DNA of 32,082 nucleotides, from NCBI GenBank assembly GCA_024645065.1, contig JAHEGP010000005.1, positions 1 through 32,082 of the forward strand, given 5' to 3'. This stretch comes from Cellvibrionales bacterium. Lineage in GTDB: Bacteria > Pseudomonadota > Gammaproteobacteria > Pseudomonadales > JAHEGP01. The position numbers and the translations under genes are program-made. Below the pieces are notes generated by a model, which was not told where the DNA came from, did no database searches, and saw nothing but the letters and a program-made list of their open reading frames with translations. Within the stretch, counting starts at the first letter, position 1. Each line of letters opens with the position of its first letter. Shown one piece after another: positions 22,983 to 31,835 of the stretch.

Positions 22983-25374
22983 GACGACCCATTACCGAGG
23001 CGAGCGCGCGCTCAAAGAACCGCTTGTTTTCGCGCTCCGTTATCGATGCAGAGCCCTCATGCAGGGCCTTGACCAGGTCCGCCAGAGTGATCACTGCAGT
23101 CTTGACGCCCGAGTGATTGACAAACATGTAATTGCCACTCACCGAGCTGTACCAGCAGAGTTTTAATCGTGCCGCCGCAGCACCGACTACACCGCTTTTG
23201 AACTCGAACCAGGTGCCGAAATCCACCGAGGCCAACTTGTCAGCCAGGCGCTGTTCCTGAAAAGAAAGCTTTTTCCTTTGCTGGTCCCCGGACGCGTGGG
23301 TATTCAGTTGCTGTTGTGACAACTGGCGACCGATAGCGGTCTGGCCGGCTCCCCCGCCTTGGGGCATTGCTGTTGCTGTCGGCTTGATCGCCGTTTCCGG
23401 CTGCTGCGCTGATGCTACCTTGCCCGGATTGCAATCGTGCCCATGGAATTCACGCCCTGGCGCCCTGTTGGGTGAGTCATCGGCACGCTCGAATACTGTC
23501 GCGCGAACCGGTGCCCCGGCACTGTTATTCCGCTGGGCCTGTTGCTGTGCTTCACGCAGCGCCTGCAGCAGGCGTTGCCCCCTGTCACGATCGTAACCGA
23601 GACTGGCCAGGCCCGACTCGATTTCCGCATTCAGGCCTTCTGGCGCCTTCGAGGAACCGTGCCCGCACTGCCCATTCCCCGGGGAAATGCTGGCAACGAT
23701 GCCGTCCACTGCATCCAGGCCCGACTGCCAGTTGGGGCTATCAGTGCCATGGCGAAGGTAATTGAATACCAGGAAATCAGTCCACGGTTGCTGTAACAGC
23801 TCGAGTACCGGGCCAGGCAAAGGGAAGCTGCCAATGCGCCTGGCTATTTCGCCCGCCGCGGCCTCGCGTGCCTGGCGCAGTTGGTCGAGTCCTTTTTCCG
23901 CTTCGATGGAACGCTGGGCCGCAAGTTCGGCACGACGCTCCAGCACTTTGACAAAGCTGGCAAATTCCTTCAGCAACTCATCGAAGAAGGCGAGATCATC
24001 GTCAAACTCCTTGATGATCTTCTCGACCACCATTCGAATACGCTGATAGACCTTCTCGTCGTCATCGCCATCGCGCACCCAGCGCGCCCCGGCTGCGGCC
24101 ATCAGGTCAAGTAGGCAGCGAGCCGGATGGCGCGCACTGGCAAAAAACTTCTTGTCAATCAGGGCTACCTTCAGGTAGGGGGTGTGCAGATGACTGAGCA
24201 GGGATTTGAGGCCGTCCGGGAGCTGCGGATCATCCAGCATATAATCGAACAGCATACCCACGAGATCGATTGTATCTGCGTCGACGGATGTGACCTTTTG
24301 ACGTTGATCGGCCAGATTACCGAGTTCGCCCATAAACTTCTTTTCGGTATCGGATACCCGGCGCGGTTGCGCATGGCGCGCGGCTGGCAACTGCAGCGCC
24401 GCCTGCAGGACTCCCAGCGCAATAGCCAGTTCGCGCTGGCTAAAAGTATCGCCTTGTCCGGCCACGCCATCTGCAGCCAGTACACCGTAACTGGCCCCAC
24501 CAAAGGTTTGATTGCGCGGCTGGTCAGACTGGCGCCGGCGCTGCTGCACCGCCTGGATTGCCTCCATAACCCTGGCCTGGCGGCGCTCTACCTCGGGGCT
24601 TACCAGCTGGGTTGCAATATCCTGTTGCTGATCGTCGTTTGGCACCGGCGCGAGTGCAGGCGCATCGTTGGCTGCGCGCCCCCGGGCGACGTCCTCCGCT
24701 GCGGGTTGATCAGGCCCTGTGGTACCGCCCGCGGCGCAGGCCCGGGCGCGGCCGGTAACGGCAAAACTCAGGGTCTTGAGAACTCCCTGCCCCGCCAACT
24801 GCTTGTTGAGGAGCTGATAGTGCTCGCCGATTCGGGCCAGGATTTTCTGGTCGTACAACTTGTACAGCTGCAACTTGATGCTTGGGTCCAACTCGACCAG
24901 TCCGTAGGCATCACGCATCGCGTCGCACAATCGCAGCGGCCCGCAGGGATTGATGTCATTGGTGCACTTCATTCCGCCGCGGATCACGGCAAAGCGGCGA
25001 TTCAGCTTCCATAGCTCTTCGGAATTCTCGGCAACGGCCTTGTTTGCCATGCTGCGAATCGCCACATCGTCCTCGAACTGGGATTTTTCAACCAGAGCAA
25101 GACGGGACGTGTCTGTGCGCGCTCCGCGCTCGCACTCCCGACCAGCGGAAAAATCCCTGAAACCCTGCTCGAAAACCATCCGGTAGTGCTTGGCAATGGG
25201 CTGAAGCATTGGCTGGATAGCCTTGTGCGCTTCAAGATACCGCAGCCGCTGCATATCGGAGTGGGCATCGGCTGTTTGCGCGATAAATATGTCAGGAAGC
25301 TGCTGGATCGTTTCACCAAATAGCCCACTAAAAAATTCAACGCTCTGAATATGGCACTGCTGGAATAGGTCCAT
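22969..25374 (-). CDS. large DUF1631 family protein
   Basis: An 801-aa cytoplasmic protein of the DUF1631 family, sometimes mislabelled thymidine phosphorylase. Conserved blocks run from the N-terminal helical region (LRYLEAHKAIQPMLQPIAKHY; FEDDVAIRSMANKA) through the central region (LDLMAAAGARWV; VEKIIKEFDDDLAFFDELL, about 425-475). It ends in a domain of about 100 residues (FGTWFEFKSG ... GNYMFVNHSGVKTAVITLADLV). A long Gln/Ala/Pro-rich linker sits around residues 200-340, and another low-complexity stretch before the C-terminal domain. The latter looks like a small beta-barrel and may bind a ligand, but I cannot assign one. Function is unknown. The ATG at 25374 has no Shine-Dalgarno site. 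Its 3' end overlaps the convergent DUF3806 gene by 14 bp. Confidence 0.85.
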   Translation of the reverse strand: MDLFQQCHIQSVEFFSGLFGETIQQLPDIFIAQTADAHSDMQRLRYLEAHKAIQPMLQPIAKHYRMVFEQGFRDFSAGRECERGARTDTSRLALVEKSQFEDDVAIRSMANKAVAENSEELWKLNRRFAVIRGGMKCTNDINPCGPLRLCDAMRDAYGLVELDPSIKLQLYKLYDQKILARIGEHYQLLNKQLAGQGVLKTLSFAVTGRARACAAGGTTGPDQPAAEDVARGRAANDAPALAPVPNDDQQQDIATQLVSPEVERRQARVMEAIQAVQQRRRQSDQPRNQTFGGASYGVLAADGVAGQGDTFSQRELAIALGVLQAALQLPAARHAQPRRVSDTEKKFMGELGNLADQRQKVTSVDADTIDLVGMLFDYMLDDPQLPDGLKSLLSHLHTPYLKVALIDKKFFASARHPARCLLDLMAAAGARWVRDGDDDEKVYQRIRMVVEKIIKEFDDDLAFFDELLKEFASFVKVLERRAELAAQRSIEAEKGLDQLRQAREAAAGEIARRIGSFPLPGPVLELLQQPWTDFLVFNYLRHGTDSPNWQSGLDAVDGIVASISPGNGQCGHGSSKAPEGLNAEIESGLASLGYDRDRGQRLLQALREAQQQAQRNNSAGAPVRATVFERADDSPNRAPGREFHGHDCNPGKVASAQQPETAIKPTATAMPQGGGAGQTAIGRQLSQQQLNTHASGDQQRKKLSFQEQRLADKLASVDFGTWFEFKSGVVGAAAARLKLCWYSSVSGNYMFVNHSGVKTAVITLADLVKALHEGSASITERENKRFFERALASVMGRLSKS

Positions 25375-25781
25375 TTTGATATTTTTACTTATAGATTAAT
25401 AAGTTACGGTTAATCGAATGGTTCTGGCCCGGTTGCGGCTGTTCCTTCAATGTAGTCCAGATTTTCACAGTGTGTGTGTGATGACTATCACCGAGTGCGA
25501 ACCAATAAACAGAAACCGCTTATCCAGTACAGCGCAACGCAGGCCTCCCTGCCGAGGGCAAAGGATCGCAGAATGAATGGGAGGTCAAGCTTGTCGAAGC
25601 CGCCGCTTTATACGAGCAGGCCACTGATTACTCTGACAGTCGCTTTGGCCCGGTTGGAGAACAGGGGATTGCAGGTATCCCGGCCAGCACCGCGTCAGAT
25701 CCTAGCCACGAATGGCAGGGCTGTTGCCATTCGCAGCCGGGATCTCAAACGGGGCATTCCCCCGGACAGCCAGTCCCGGGT
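25375..25781. other. 407-bp intergenic region between trpS and DUF1631 gene
   Basis: Both flanking genes read leftwards, so this is the end of trpS and the promoter region of the DUF1631 gene. The 50 bases next to the DUF1631 start are AT-rich, with TATAAG- and TATTAAT-like boxes on the minus strand. On the plus strand a start-less open frame from about 25509 into trpS encodes a protein-like stretch (EWEVKLVEAAALYEQA), possibly a relic. A 115-aa open frame from 25474 in another phase shows no protein-like character. No RNA gene is seen. Confidence 0.4.
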
Positions 25782-26804
25782 TCAGGCAATACTGCGAATG
25801 CCGATAGCCTGGCGAATCTGATCCAGAAACGGTGCCGCCGCGGCGCGCGCGCGCTCGGCACCCTGCTGCAGGATGGACTCGATCTGGGTACCACTTTCCA
25901 GTAGCTGCTGATAGCGCTGGCGTGGCTCACGCAAGTGGTCATTGATCAATTCAAACAGTTCTTTCTTGGCCTGGCCCCAGGCAATACCAGCGGCAAATTG
26001 CTCGCGCATGTAGTCAGATTGTTCGGACGTGGCGAACGCCCGCCAGATGGGAAACAGTGCCGAGTCATCCAGCTGCTTCGGCTCCCCCGGCTCGAGTAAA
26101 TTGGTTTTTATCTTGTTAATGGTTTTCTGCAATTTTTTTTCAGGCAGGAACAGGGGGATAGTGTTGTTATAACTTTTACTCATCTTGCGGCCGTCGAGCC
26201 CGGCAAGCACCGCAACCGAATCTTCGATCAGCGCCTCGGGAAGTTCAAAACAATCACCGTAAACGTGATTGAAACGCTGGGCGATATCCCGCGCCATTTC
26301 GATATGTTGTAATTGGTCGCGACCGACCGGTACCTGGGTAGCATTGAACATCAAGATATCCGCGGCCATCAGTACTGGATAGGAAAACAAACCCATATTG
26401 ATCCCGAAGTCGGGGTCTTCGCCAGCCGCCTCATTATCAGCAACCGCAGCTTTATAGGCATGGGAGCGGTTCATCAGCCCCTTGGCACACACACAGGAGA
26501 GAATCCAGCTCAGCTCCATAATCTCAGGGACGTCTGACTGGCGATAGAAAACCACCTCGGTTGGGTCAAGACCCAGCGCCAGCCAGGTGGCCGCAATTTC
26601 CAGTGTCGACTGCTGCAATAGCTCTGGCTGCTGGCACTGAATAATGCCGTGATAATCTGCGAGGAAAAAAAATGATTCACGACGGCTGTCCCTGCTAGCC
26701 TCGATTGCCGGGCGTATGGCGCCAACATAATTGCCCAGGTGCGGGGTTCCGGTGGTCTTTATTCCGGTCAATACCCGTGGTCTTTGATGGTTCACAGTTT
26801 CCAC
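25782..26804 (-). CDS. trpS: tryptophanyl-tRNA synthetase
   Basis: A 340-aa class I aminoacyl-tRNA synthetase that charges tRNA-Trp. The HIGH-type motif is TGTPHLGNY (18-26) and the KMSKS loop is intact (207-211). [13 protein letters not shown] (163-175) and the preceding [16 protein letters not shown] are characteristic of TrpRS. Length is near the E. coli enzyme (334 aa). Translation most likely begins at GTG 26804, with GGGAG eight bases upstream; a second GTG lies three codons on. It follows the QTMAN-like gene by 52 bp on the same strand and may be co-transcribed with it and apeB. No leader peptide or attenuator was recognised upstream. Confidence 0.96.
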   Translation of the reverse strand: METVNHQRPRVLTGIKTTGTPHLGNYVGAIRPAIEASRDSRRESFFFLADYHGIIQCQQPELLQQSTLEIAATWLALGLDPTEVVFYRQSDVPEIMELSWILSCVCAKGLMNRSHAYKAAVADNEAAGEDPDFGINMGLFSYPVLMAADILMFNATQVPVGRDQLQHIEMARDIAQRFNHVYGDCFELPEALIEDSVAVLAGLDGRKMSKSYNNTIPLFLPEKKLQKTINKIKTNLLEPGEPKQLDDSALFPIWRAFATSEQSDYMREQFAAGIAWGQAKKELFELINDHLREPRQRYQQLLESGTQIESILQQGAERARAAAAPFLDQIRQAIGIRSIA

Positions 26805-26856
26805 ATTGGTTACTCCCTGGTGGCAATCCGGCTAAAAAACGGGCGCCATAATACTG

Positions 26857-28008
26857 TCATTCATCGCTCGACCGCAAACCAGTGGTGCTGCATTGCTGCA
26901 GCAGGCGTTGATATTCTGGCGCCAGCTTTTGCCAGCCATACCCTGTCATGTCCGGCACCCGGAGATGACCACCAGACGCCAGCAGACCGGACAACTGAGA
27001 CAGCCTGGCAGCAATCTCCACGCCCTCCCGGGCTGGCCGATTGGGCGCGCAGCGGTAACGATAGTGGCTGGCAAATAGCTCAGGATAACTCAGCCGGTCC
27101 GGCACCAGGGGCCAACAACCGTGGGCTACCGCCTCCATCACCGCCACGCCCTGGAATTCGTGCAAGGCGGTGGATAGCACGACGTCGGACGCGTCCAGTA
27201 AATCCAGATAGTCCTTGCGAGCAGGCACGGTGCCCCAGCTCCCCAGATAGGCGGGGTTGAGTTGCAATAATTGCCCGAGTTCCCGCAGCTCTGGTGGCTG
27301 GCTTTTGAAGCGCTGGCCTATGATATGGAACCGGACCGGGATCCCGGCCTCAATACAGGCCACAACCGCCGCCAGCAAAATTGCAGGTCCCTTGTCGTAT
27401 TCCCAACGATGATTCCAGACGACCTGCAGCCTTGCGCCGGGGGCTCTATTTGCAGGCGCGGTTTGGGCAAGCGCAGCGCCCGGGTGCCCGAGTTCGATAG
27501 GCACCGGCAGCACATGGGACATTGCGGCCAGGCGTGCAGTCAAGCCACGGGGTACCTGGTCGGGCAATCGCCGCAGTAACTGGCCCACCCCCTCGAGGAA
27601 GCTGCGCCGGTTCCATTCGCTGTTGAACACCAGCCTGTCAGCACACAGCGCGCTGTAAAGGTTGATAATTTTGGGTTCGAGGGATGCATGGGCTGAATCG
27701 CTCAGCGGGTAGGCAAACTGGTTTTCATGAAAATACAACAGTGTGGGAATGCCGGCCAGCGCGGGTACAAAGCCCCGCAGCGCGCTGAGGTCAACCTGTG
27801 AGGTAGCCACAAGCAGATCGTAACCCTGCTCGAGGGTCTCTCGACAGGTAAATCCCCAGCTCAAACTGTTGCCCCGCACACGCCAGCTGAAAAAGCGCGG
27901 CGGCAACGCCAGCTGGGTAAAGCGGTGCTGAGCGCAGTAACGCGCCAGGCCCTCTCGCCAATAGCGGTGGCTGGGGGCATCATAGGCGGATAGTAGCAGG
28001 ATTCGCAG
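26857..28008 (-). CDS. QTMAN-like glycosyltransferase (DUF3524), apparent CTG start
   Basis: A GT-B glycosyltransferase of 383 aa, if started at the CTG at 28008. The N-terminal domain is the DUF3524 type: RILLLSAYDAPSHRYWREGL, then LLYFHENQFAYPL, then LYSALCADRLVFNSEWNRRSFL. The C-terminal lobe has WNHRWEYDKGP and the donor-binding stretch LHEFQGVAVMEAVAHGCWPLV. Homologues include vertebrate tRNA-queuosine mannosyltransferase (QTMAN); bacterial members are annotated by similarity, so the substrate here is inferred. No ATG, GTG or TTG lies between the apeB stop and the conserved start. The family's initial Met aligns with CTG, preceded by GAGAAGGA. The nearest alternative is a TTG at 28107, inside apeB. 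It sits between apeB and trpS on the minus strand. Confidence 0.82.
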   Translation of the reverse strand: MRILLLSAYDAPSHRYWREGLARYCAQHRFTQLALPPRFFSWRVRGNSLSWGFTCRETLEQGYDLLVATSQVDLSALRGFVPALAGIPTLLYFHENQFAYPLSDSAHASLEPKIINLYSALCADRLVFNSEWNRRSFLEGVGQLLRRLPDQVPRGLTARLAAMSHVLPVPIELGHPGAALAQTAPANRAPGARLQVVWNHRWEYDKGPAILLAAVVACIEAGIPVRFHIIGQRFKSQPPELRELGQLLQLNPAYLGSWGTVPARKDYLDLLDASDVVLSTALHEFQGVAVMEAVAHGCWPLVPDRLSYPELFASHYRYRCAPNRPAREGVEIAARLSQLSGLLASGGHLRVPDMTGYGWQKLAPEYQRLLQQCSTTGLRSSDE

Positions 28009-28093
28009 CGCTTCCTTCTCCGAGTGGTCTATTGACGTGGACTCCGAGGCCAGGGGGCAAGCTAAAACCCCGGCATTGCCCGGTATGCGGTCA

Positions 28094-29401
28094 TCAAGCC
28101 CCGGCAAAAAGCTGCTCGAGTTGGAAAAAGCGCCGGACCACCCTGAACAGGTAGTGGGGGTCCTCAGCGCCTGCCAACTCACGAATACTGTGCATCGCCA
28201 ACTGCGGCACACCCACGTCAATGGTTCGCACGCCGATTCCTGCGGCCGTAATGGGCCCTATGGTTGAGCCGCAGCCCATGTCCGAGCGCACCACAAAGGA
28301 CTGCACCGGAACCTTCTCCAACTGGCAAAGCCGGCGAAATACCGCCGCGGTTTCACTGCTGGTGGCATAGCGCTGGTTGGCGTTCACCTTAATTACGGGC
28401 CCGCGATTAAGCAGTGGACCATGGTTGCTATCGTGCATATCGGCATAATTCGGATGGATTCCATGGGCGTTGTCGGCGGATATCAGCATCGACTGGTCGA
28501 TCGCGCGGACGACCTTGTCGGCATCGCCGAGCATGCGCCGCAGTACACTCTGCAACATCGGGCCCTGGGCTCCCGCCATGGAACCGCTACCAACCTCTTC
28601 ATGGTCGTTGCATACCAGCAAGGCAGTCGTCCGGGTATCCGCTTCCAGCAAGGCTTGCAAGCCAATGTAACAGCTGAGCAGGTTATCGAGCCGGGCGCCG
28701 ACGATAAACTCCTGGTCCAGCCCTGCCAGCCCCGCCGGTTGCGTGTCGTAAAGGCTCATCTCATAATCGAGCACCTGGCGCAATGGCAACTCGGGCATCT
28801 GCTCTGCAATTTCACGCTGCAGCAAGTCTCGGAAAGTGAAGTCACTGTTTTCGTCACCAACACCGGCAAGCGCCGGAAGGTGCAGTTGCTTGTTTACCGT
28901 ACGATTACAGTTGGCTTCCTTGTCGAGGTGGATGGCGAGGCTGGGGATCACCAGTAAAGGCCTGGCGAAATCGAGCAGCACACTTGCAATTTCTCCCTGC
29001 TTGGTCTCGTAGAAAACCCGTCCGGCCATGGACAGGTCGCGGTCGAACCAGGGGTTGAGTAGCACCCCTCCGTAAACCTCAAGCCCAAGCTGCAAAGTGC
29101 CGTGTAAGGCCATTTCCGGGTTGGGTTTGACCTTGAGGCAGGGACTATCGGTATGCGCTCCCATCATGCGCAAACCGTTTCCAAATCCATCCTCGCCCAC
29201 TACAAACGCGATAATCGACGAGCCGTTACGGGTGGTATAGTACTTCCTGCCCGGCTGCAAATCCCAGTGCTTGCTTTCCTCGAGGAAGTCGAACCCAGCA
29301 GCTTCAAGTCGCAGGGACATCTGACTGACGGCGTGAAAAGGGGTTGGCGAGGAATGCAAAAATGACAGCAATTGGCGGTTGAATCGGTGTTTTGGTGTCA
29401 T
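28094..29401 (-). CDS. apeB: M18 family aminopeptidase
   Basis: A 435-aa zinc aminopeptidase of family M18 (the ApeB/aspartyl-aminopeptidase group), which removes N-terminal residues from peptides in the cytoplasm. Metal and catalytic residues are visible: H83 and D85 in GAHTDSPCLK, D239 in GARLDNLLS, E268/E269 in NDHEEVGS, and a C-terminal His in DPHYLFR. The stretch HPNYADMHDSNHGPLLNRGPVIKVN is typical of M18. The N-terminus FLHSSPTPFHAV is also a family hallmark, so the ATG at 29401 is right even though the ribosome site is weak. It is divergent from the CHASE2 kinase across 82 bp and first of the apeB-QTMAN-trpS run. Confidence 0.94.
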   Translation of the reverse strand: MTPKHRFNRQLLSFLHSSPTPFHAVSQMSLRLEAAGFDFLEESKHWDLQPGRKYYTTRNGSSIIAFVVGEDGFGNGLRMMGAHTDSPCLKVKPNPEMALHGTLQLGLEVYGGVLLNPWFDRDLSMAGRVFYETKQGEIASVLLDFARPLLVIPSLAIHLDKEANCNRTVNKQLHLPALAGVGDENSDFTFRDLLQREIAEQMPELPLRQVLDYEMSLYDTQPAGLAGLDQEFIVGARLDNLLSCYIGLQALLEADTRTTALLVCNDHEEVGSGSMAGAQGPMLQSVLRRMLGDADKVVRAIDQSMLISADNAHGIHPNYADMHDSNHGPLLNRGPVIKVNANQRYATSSETAAVFRRLCQLEKVPVQSFVVRSDMGCGSTIGPITAAGIGVRTIDVGVPQLAMHSIRELAGAEDPHYLFRVVRRFFQLEQLFAGA

Positions 29402-29483
29402 CGGCTTATCGCGTCCATCCGTTTTACAGGCTGTGATATCCTATCATTACTGTAGATCCTAAACTATCAGACAGGAACAACCC

Positions 29484-31808
29484 TTGCGGCCAGATCGGGA
29501 TTACACGACTCGCCTCTTCGCCCTTGGCAGCCTGCTGCTGGCGTTAGCCTTTTTGCTGCCTGGCAACCTCTTTGGCCTGGGTGTGGCGCTGGATAAACTG
29601 AATTTTCGTATCTGGAGCGGACTATTTCCCCCGCAACAGGTCAAGGCGGCCAGGGATCTGGCGGTGGTGGCACTGCCGCCCAGCATCGGCGATGCCGTTG
29701 ATGCCAGTCTGGCCACAACCCTGGCGCTGAATCAACTGCTCGCTGAGCTTGGGGAATACCAGCCCACCACGATTGGTATTGTCTCGAACCTCGACCCACT
29801 CATCTGGCCCCGGGAAAGCATCGTGCAGCTATTGAGTGATCGACCGGGTAACGGAAATAGCAGCGTGAAGCGGCTGGCTGCTCCCTACCAGCAGTTGCAG
29901 CAACAACTGCTGCAACTCGAGGTTCACTGGCGTGACGTCCCGCCAAGAATCAAATCTCCGGCGGTGTTGATTGACCGCGAGTTCAACTGGCCGATCCTGT
30001 TCAACCTGCACGATCGCTTGCTTCAGTATCGCTTCGAAAGGCAGCTTCGTGACCCGCAACAGCAATACCTGTTCAACTATGAGCAGGGCCGAATTGTCGC
30101 CGGGTTCGAGCTCTCCGTGTTGGCCAGCGCCTATCAGGCGAGTTCACTGCGCTGGCAGATACCGGAAACATTGCGAGCCGGTTCACTGGCACTCCCGGTC
30201 TCCATGTATGGCAGTATCATTCCCTGGCCGCAGGACAGCGCGGTAGCCGCGCTCCAGGCCAGGTCGCTGGATGTGGAGCAACTCGACGCCGAAAGCGTGG
30301 GCGGGAAGATCCTGCTGCTGGCGCGAGCTGGCGACCCACAGCTGGCCCCCTCCATCACCGCGATCAATGCACTGTTAACCGATCAATACAGTTTTACACC
30401 CTGGTGGCAGCTGCTGGTACTGGGACCCGTCATGCTGCTGATCTGGTCATTCGGCCTGTTCGCTTTTCGGCGGTTCACCAGCGGCGCCATTTGCCTGGCT
30501 TCGTCCGCTCTGATCGGGCTACTGATCGTGCTGTCGGTCACGACCCTGGTGCAGTGGGGTTTCTGGATCGAAACGGGGGACGCCATGGCTTACACCCTTT
30601 GCCTATGCGCTTTCCTGCTGGCACACAGCATCTACCACAACTGGTTGATCAGAACCCGGGCCGAGGCCGACGAAGTAAGGATGGAGCTGGCGCAGCTGTA
30701 TCTTGAGCAGAGCCAGCCCAAGTCAGCGGCCGAGCAATTGCTGCTGACGGCCATGTCTGGTGATACCGCCGATCTGCTGATGGAGACCGGCAAGGTGTTC
30801 GAGCGCAAGCGCGATTACCAGGCGGCCCGGGATATCTATTCCAAGGTACACAGCTACTTCCCCAGTCATTCCGAGGCAAGCGATGCGCTGGACGACATTT
30901 CCAGTATTACCGGGCAACACCCGAGCCTGAATTCGACCCTGATATTGCCGGACATGCCGGTGGAGCTGCCACAATTGGGTCGCTACGAGTTGATCCGGCT
31001 TCTCGGCAAGGGCGCAATGGGAGCCGTCTACCTGGCCAGCGACCCCACTATTCGCCGCCAGGTTGCGATCAAGACACTGCAACTGCAGGAGTTGGGCGAC
31101 AACCGGGATGAGATGCGCCAGCGGTTCCTGCTGGAAGCGGAGACCGCCGGCAAGCTGCAACACCCGCATATCGTCTCGGTCTACGACGTTGGAGAGGAAG
31201 GCGACCTGGCTTATATTGCGATGGATTACGTCGCCGGTGGCACCCTCGCGGACTGGACCGATGAAGATCAGTTGCTGGAACTGACGACTCTCTATCCAGT
31301 TATGGAGCAGGTTTGCGAAGCCCTGTCCTACGCCCACCAGCAGGGTGTCGTCCACCGCGACATCAAACCGGGGAATATCCTTTACGACCCGGAACAGGGC
31401 ACGATCAAGGTAACTGATTTCGGCATCGCCCGACTGGCTGACTATTCACGCACCAAAACCGGCGCGATTCTGGGTAGCCCGTACTATATGTCGCCGGAGC
31501 AAATATCAGGCAAGAAGGTCGGCCCTGCCAGTGATTTATACAGCCTGGGCGTGAGCTTCTACCAGCTGTTATCAGGCCATCTGCCATTTGAGGCGGAGTC
31601 ACTTGCCCAGCTGGCCTGGCAAATCACCAACAAACCCCATCGCAGCATCGGTAAATTCAGAAAAGGATTGCCGCGCTCCGCCAGCCGGATCATCTCCAGC
31701 GCGTTGAAAAAGAACCCGGCTGAGCGTTTCGCCAGCGCTGCCGAGATGGCATTGGCATTCCAGAAGGGCGCCAAGAGCCTGGCAGCCAATGAGCGGCACT
31801 CTGCCTGA
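29484..31808 (+). CDS. CHASE2-type transmembrane serine/threonine protein kinase
   Basis: A 774-aa sensor kinase. Residues 10-33 are a first membrane helix, 34-300 an extracytoplasmic CHASE2-like domain, and three more helices follow (about 306-327, 336-356, 366-386). A helical, TPR-like segment (about 395-475) links to a C-terminal Hanks-type kinase: Gly loop GKGAMGAVY (508-516), K530, HRDIKPGN (624-631), DFG (645-647), and an activation loop with several Ser/Thr before SPYYMSPEQ. All key catalytic residues are present, so it should be active. The start is TTG at 29484 with AGGAA just upstream. It is divergent from apeB and convergent with uppP, with no cognate phosphatase nearby. The signal sensed is unknown. 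Confidence 0.88.
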   Translation: MRPDRDYTTRLFALGSLLLALAFLLPGNLFGLGVALDKLNFRIWSGLFPPQQVKAARDLAVVALPPSIGDAVDASLATTLALNQLLAELGEYQPTTIGIVSNLDPLIWPRESIVQLLSDRPGNGNSSVKRLAAPYQQLQQQLLQLEVHWRDVPPRIKSPAVLIDREFNWPILFNLHDRLLQYRFERQLRDPQQQYLFNYEQGRIVAGFELSVLASAYQASSLRWQIPETLRAGSLALPVSMYGSIIPWPQDSAVAALQARSLDVEQLDAESVGGKILLLARAGDPQLAPSITAINALLTDQYSFTPWWQLLVLGPVMLLIWSFGLFAFRRFTSGAICLASSALIGLLIVLSVTTLVQWGFWIETGDAMAYTLCLCAFLLAHSIYHNWLIRTRAEADEVRMELAQLYLEQSQPKSAAEQLLLTAMSGDTADLLMETGKVFERKRDYQAARDIYSKVHSYFPSHSEASDALDDISSITGQHPSLNSTLILPDMPVELPQLGRYELIRLLGKGAMGAVYLASDPTIRRQVAIKTLQLQELGDNRDEMRQRFLLEAETAGKLQHPHIVSVYDVGEEGDLAYIAMDYVAGGTLADWTDEDQLLELTTLYPVMEQVCEALSYAHQQGVVHRDIKPGNILYDPEQGTIKVTDFGIARLADYSRTKTGAILGSPYYMSPEQISGKKVGPASDLYSLGVSFYQLLSGHLPFEAESLAQLAWQITNKPHRSIGKFRKGLPRSASRIISSALKKNPAERFASAAEMALAFQKGAKSLAANERHSA

Positions 31809-31835
31809 ACTTATCCAGGCGCCAGGATCGCCCTC

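Noticed and set aside
24127-25014. 295-aa plus-strand open frame
   Set aside because: Antisense to the DUF1631 gene; no recognisable domain or ribosome site.
28009-28221. Long N-terminal extension of the QTMAN-like protein
   Set aside because: Its first 42 residues lie inside apeB in another phase and are not conserved-looking; the family fold begins at the CTG.
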